From: a virus
Virus record (IMG/VR): IMGVR_UViG_3300042261_000192
Span: 1 to 25,666 of that record
DNA length: 25,666 nt
Strand: one strand, 5' to 3'
Both the position numbers and the translations under genes were made by a program. Positions 24,901 through 25,666 of the stretch are shown here, one piece after another. Numbering within the stretch: the first letter of the stretch is position 1; the number at the start of each line of letters is the position of its first letter. A model generated the notes under the pieces. It did not search any database and had not been told where the DNA came from. It saw only the letters and a program-made list of their open reading frames with translations.

Positions 24901-25666
24901 ATGGCAACCGATGATATTACAAGCGGCAATATCATTTTATTTGGGGGGAGAAATGCTGACTCCAACACTAATAACGATACTTGGAAATGGAATTATGCTA
25001 ATGGTTGGTCACAATTAACGCCTTTGACTCCTGACGGTGTTGTTCCTACAAGATGTGGGCATGGAATGGCTACAGGAGCTTCCTCTGCCTTTGTGTTGAT
25101 GTTTGGAGGACGAGGGGCATCTGGTTATCTAAATGATACTTGGGGTTGGTTTGATGACACCTTCCAAGGGTCTTGGAATTCTTGGGACGCAACTCATCTC
25201 ACATCAGATAAACCAACTACCAGAGAATTACATGGAATGTCATCCGAAATCAGTTCCCATCAAACTATATTATTTGGAGGGACAAACAGAAGTAGTGCAT
25301 TAGGGGATACTTGGATTTTTAACGGGGTTTGGGAACAAAAAACAATAGATAACCGTTATGGGCATTCCACTTGCTATGATATAATTTCAGGGCCGGTTAA
25401 CAATGTTTTCATCTTTGGTGGCATAGATTCTGATGGGAATTACAGAAACGACACTTGGGTTTGGGAAAGTGGTAAGTGGACAAAGAAAGTGCCTGCCTTA
25501 ACCACTCCTAGCACAAGAGCTTTTCATGCGGCAACACTTTTTGGTTCTACTTTGGTTCCCCCAAATTATGTTGTCATTTTTGGAGGAATGCAAGGCACTG
25601 GTTCCTTAACCCCTTCCATTTATGTTTGGGATGGGTCAGATTGGATTTCCACAGCGGCAACACCGG
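21901..25666 (+). CDS. Giant tail fibre-like protein with C-terminal kelch repeats, 3' end missing
   Basis: The frame opens with ATG 21901, two bases after the previous TAG, with AGGAG at 21890-21894. It stays open through 1,255 codons to the window edge. The N-terminus (MPRKGYIDIRTGTGKPAPE) is probably an attachment segment. Residues ~40-930 are rich in P, T, Y and W with no family I recognise and few long helices, suggesting chained beta domains. From residue ~941 the sequence becomes kelch repeats: FGG triplets begin at residues 963, 1014, 1068, 1125, 1172 and 1227, and five are followed by a D-T-W strand. Six or seven such blades build a beta-propeller. The likely role is recognition of a cell-surface ligand or structural display at a fibre tip; both are inferred. 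The C-terminus, and so the final blade count, lies outside the window. There is no signal peptide. Confidence 0.85.
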   Translation, partial: MPRKGYIDIRTGTGKPAPEVTNTVLNPITHTPEEEGQVGYIDSDGTYKTGLSPEELLACSGAAGLTALVKSHSTIDADQVVLTPLPPFVESKNVQGGINEIEGFAPGEPPKLGMKGFATSEFMIMSGIPDWGILKLNDNSIQKRDSDLYDKVNPNDPASVYPYYLVPPAVASDPTNTYMGADPITDPMFNSCLSSIYNPTIGSTGFVGTGTGQAYAGGYPLGSTHPDVPLQRTDRLLKVASYGMEPSIPFWQPCAVSGMVYPADRGVLALLHFPANTETINDFTGQDLLDRCIAAIVLGQGLYNEGVPCGSPEHFAPKDGEPGGLFCIGYDDVAQTIPNPLAYPGRATGQFDYWEICTGTNANGQDLPEPWNLGQVHTLDDTVPIKGQVRLGTDPAAGVPTLPYGIPILGAGAEAYDSSVPLYTVSPYWAYVGNTLIILFPIAPIPVETNFFKYRLPCLNDYSSESGLPFTPKGVANNQTLETKRYFSLSFPSAYGMFTDPTYNNPWKWHETLPTATSDQILYYKLTQAGNYPDFKQDNWNWQIARYRHNFFIKPAGIPDPNITPPSTTRPNDIGSYWMVHFKTEASFEAFVRDGDVSAIDNIYGAHLVGDLAPANENVVNQETGEYPAVRPPFGPAPDYGYSAWPYHTLRANIRVSNIEHQNVFQSDITTHTSHWTYNGNPDDGVMWCSGVAYFLPTKISDASKFFSFDGLDITVTNAWIDSYRTDDKALTSPLVAPALNSSPNPAFIGLAPFSYGMFDTTASFVAHAPDVTYQREQHLELPFTALGSFDDTNAPIDSDSLTYTITPFEITFLGDPLTPAFSTNAISRIFIRRPLMQGEWETVVQPTESYSVEASLGDPITSYGQGLPITPTNGGQILFHSTSSPALSVTDNKPTFGNFSETPLAPYKAYDCLLTVQKDTHEYFLDETYRYQADSLTWSGRAHYAMSSYTETPTVNRPVVMFGGETQSQTFQNDTWIWENGAWTYFNALTPPSARSYSAMATDDITSGNIILFGGRNADSNTNNDTWKWNYANGWSQLTPLTPDGVVPTRCGHGMATGASSAFVLMFGGRGASGYLNDTWGWFDDTFQGSWNSWDATHLTSDKPTTRELHGMSSEISSHQTILFGGTNRSSALGDTWIFNGVWEQKTIDNRYGHSTCYDIISGPVNNVFIFGGIDSDGNYRNDTWVWESGKWTKKVPALTTPSTRAFHAATLFGSTLVPPNYVVIFGGMQGTGSLTPSIYVWDGSDWISTAATP
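24724..25666 (+). repeat. Kelch repeat array (at least six blades, continues past the edge)
   Basis: Six units spaced 47-57 codons apart each contain a hydrophobic strand ending in F-G-G (VVMFGGE, IILFGGR, VLMFGGR, TILFGGT, VFIFGGI, VVIFGGM). Five are followed by N/G-D-T-W and an aromatic strand (NDTWIWENGAWTYF, NDTWKWNYANGW); the sixth has YVWDGSDWI. The R-x-x-H/Y-S/G-M/A segment between blades is also typical of kelch. At DNA level the nine bases GATACTTGG recur at 24823, 24976, 25135 and 25306, with GACACTTGG at 25450. Confidence 0.9.

Noticed and set aside
24724-25666. Variable region of a diversity-generating retroelement in the fibre tip
   Set aside because: No reverse transcriptase or template repeat is visible in the window, and the repeats are regular kelch blades, not a C-type-lectin or Ig variable domain with adenine-rich variable codons.

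Overview
The window is one densely packed, single-strand (+) block of late structural genes. It almost certainly comes from a tailed bacteriophage with a contractile tail, and the gene sizes suggest a large (jumbo-type) genome. The evidence is a run of very long, gapless genes (up to 2,031 codons) with spacers of a few bases, and three neighbouring products whose conserved cores match contractile-tail baseplate proteins. A prophage or a phage-tail-like injection system cannot be excluded from this stretch alone. The host cannot be named. Base composition looks moderately AT-rich. Genes begin with ATG or TTG and end with TAA, TAG or TGA, so the genetic code appears standard.

Layout, left to right. 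Positions 1-2046 hold the 3' part of a beta-rich virion protein that enters from the left edge. It is followed by a 79-residue coiled-coil protein (2039-2278) and a 994-residue protein with long amphipathic helices at both ends and a proline-rich tail (2306-5290). A 295-residue protein with a C-terminal coiled coil follows (5299-6186). Then comes the recognisable baseplate core: a gp25/W-like protein (6241-7422), a gp6/J-like protein (7427-10960) and a tail-protein-I-like protein fused to a giant adhesin (10960-17055). The order is that of P2 W-J-I, but every protein is enlarged. Downstream are fibre or decoration genes: a hexapeptide-repeat beta-helix protein (17065-17610), a small fibre-like protein (17698-18336), a 1,180-residue structural protein (18356-21898), and a protein of at least 1,255 residues that runs off the right edge (21901-25666) and ends, as far as visible, in kelch repeats.

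Working model: the first four products are probably baseplate or tail-end components. The gp25-like, J-like and I-like proteins form the wedge that couples baseplate opening to sheath contraction. The later genes supply surface-exposed binding modules of several unrelated folds (LamG-like beta-sandwiches, IPT/TIG domains, a left-handed beta-helix, a kelch propeller), suggesting an elaborate receptor-binding apparatus. Most starts sit a few bases after the preceding stop with a Shine-Dalgarno sequence in or near the previous 3' end, so the block is probably one translationally coupled transcript. The two real spacers (6187-6240 and 17611-17697) both carry inverted repeats and are the best places to look for control elements. 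No gene-free stretch exceeds 300 bases. No tRNA, rRNA, CRISPR array, insertion sequence or origin was seen.
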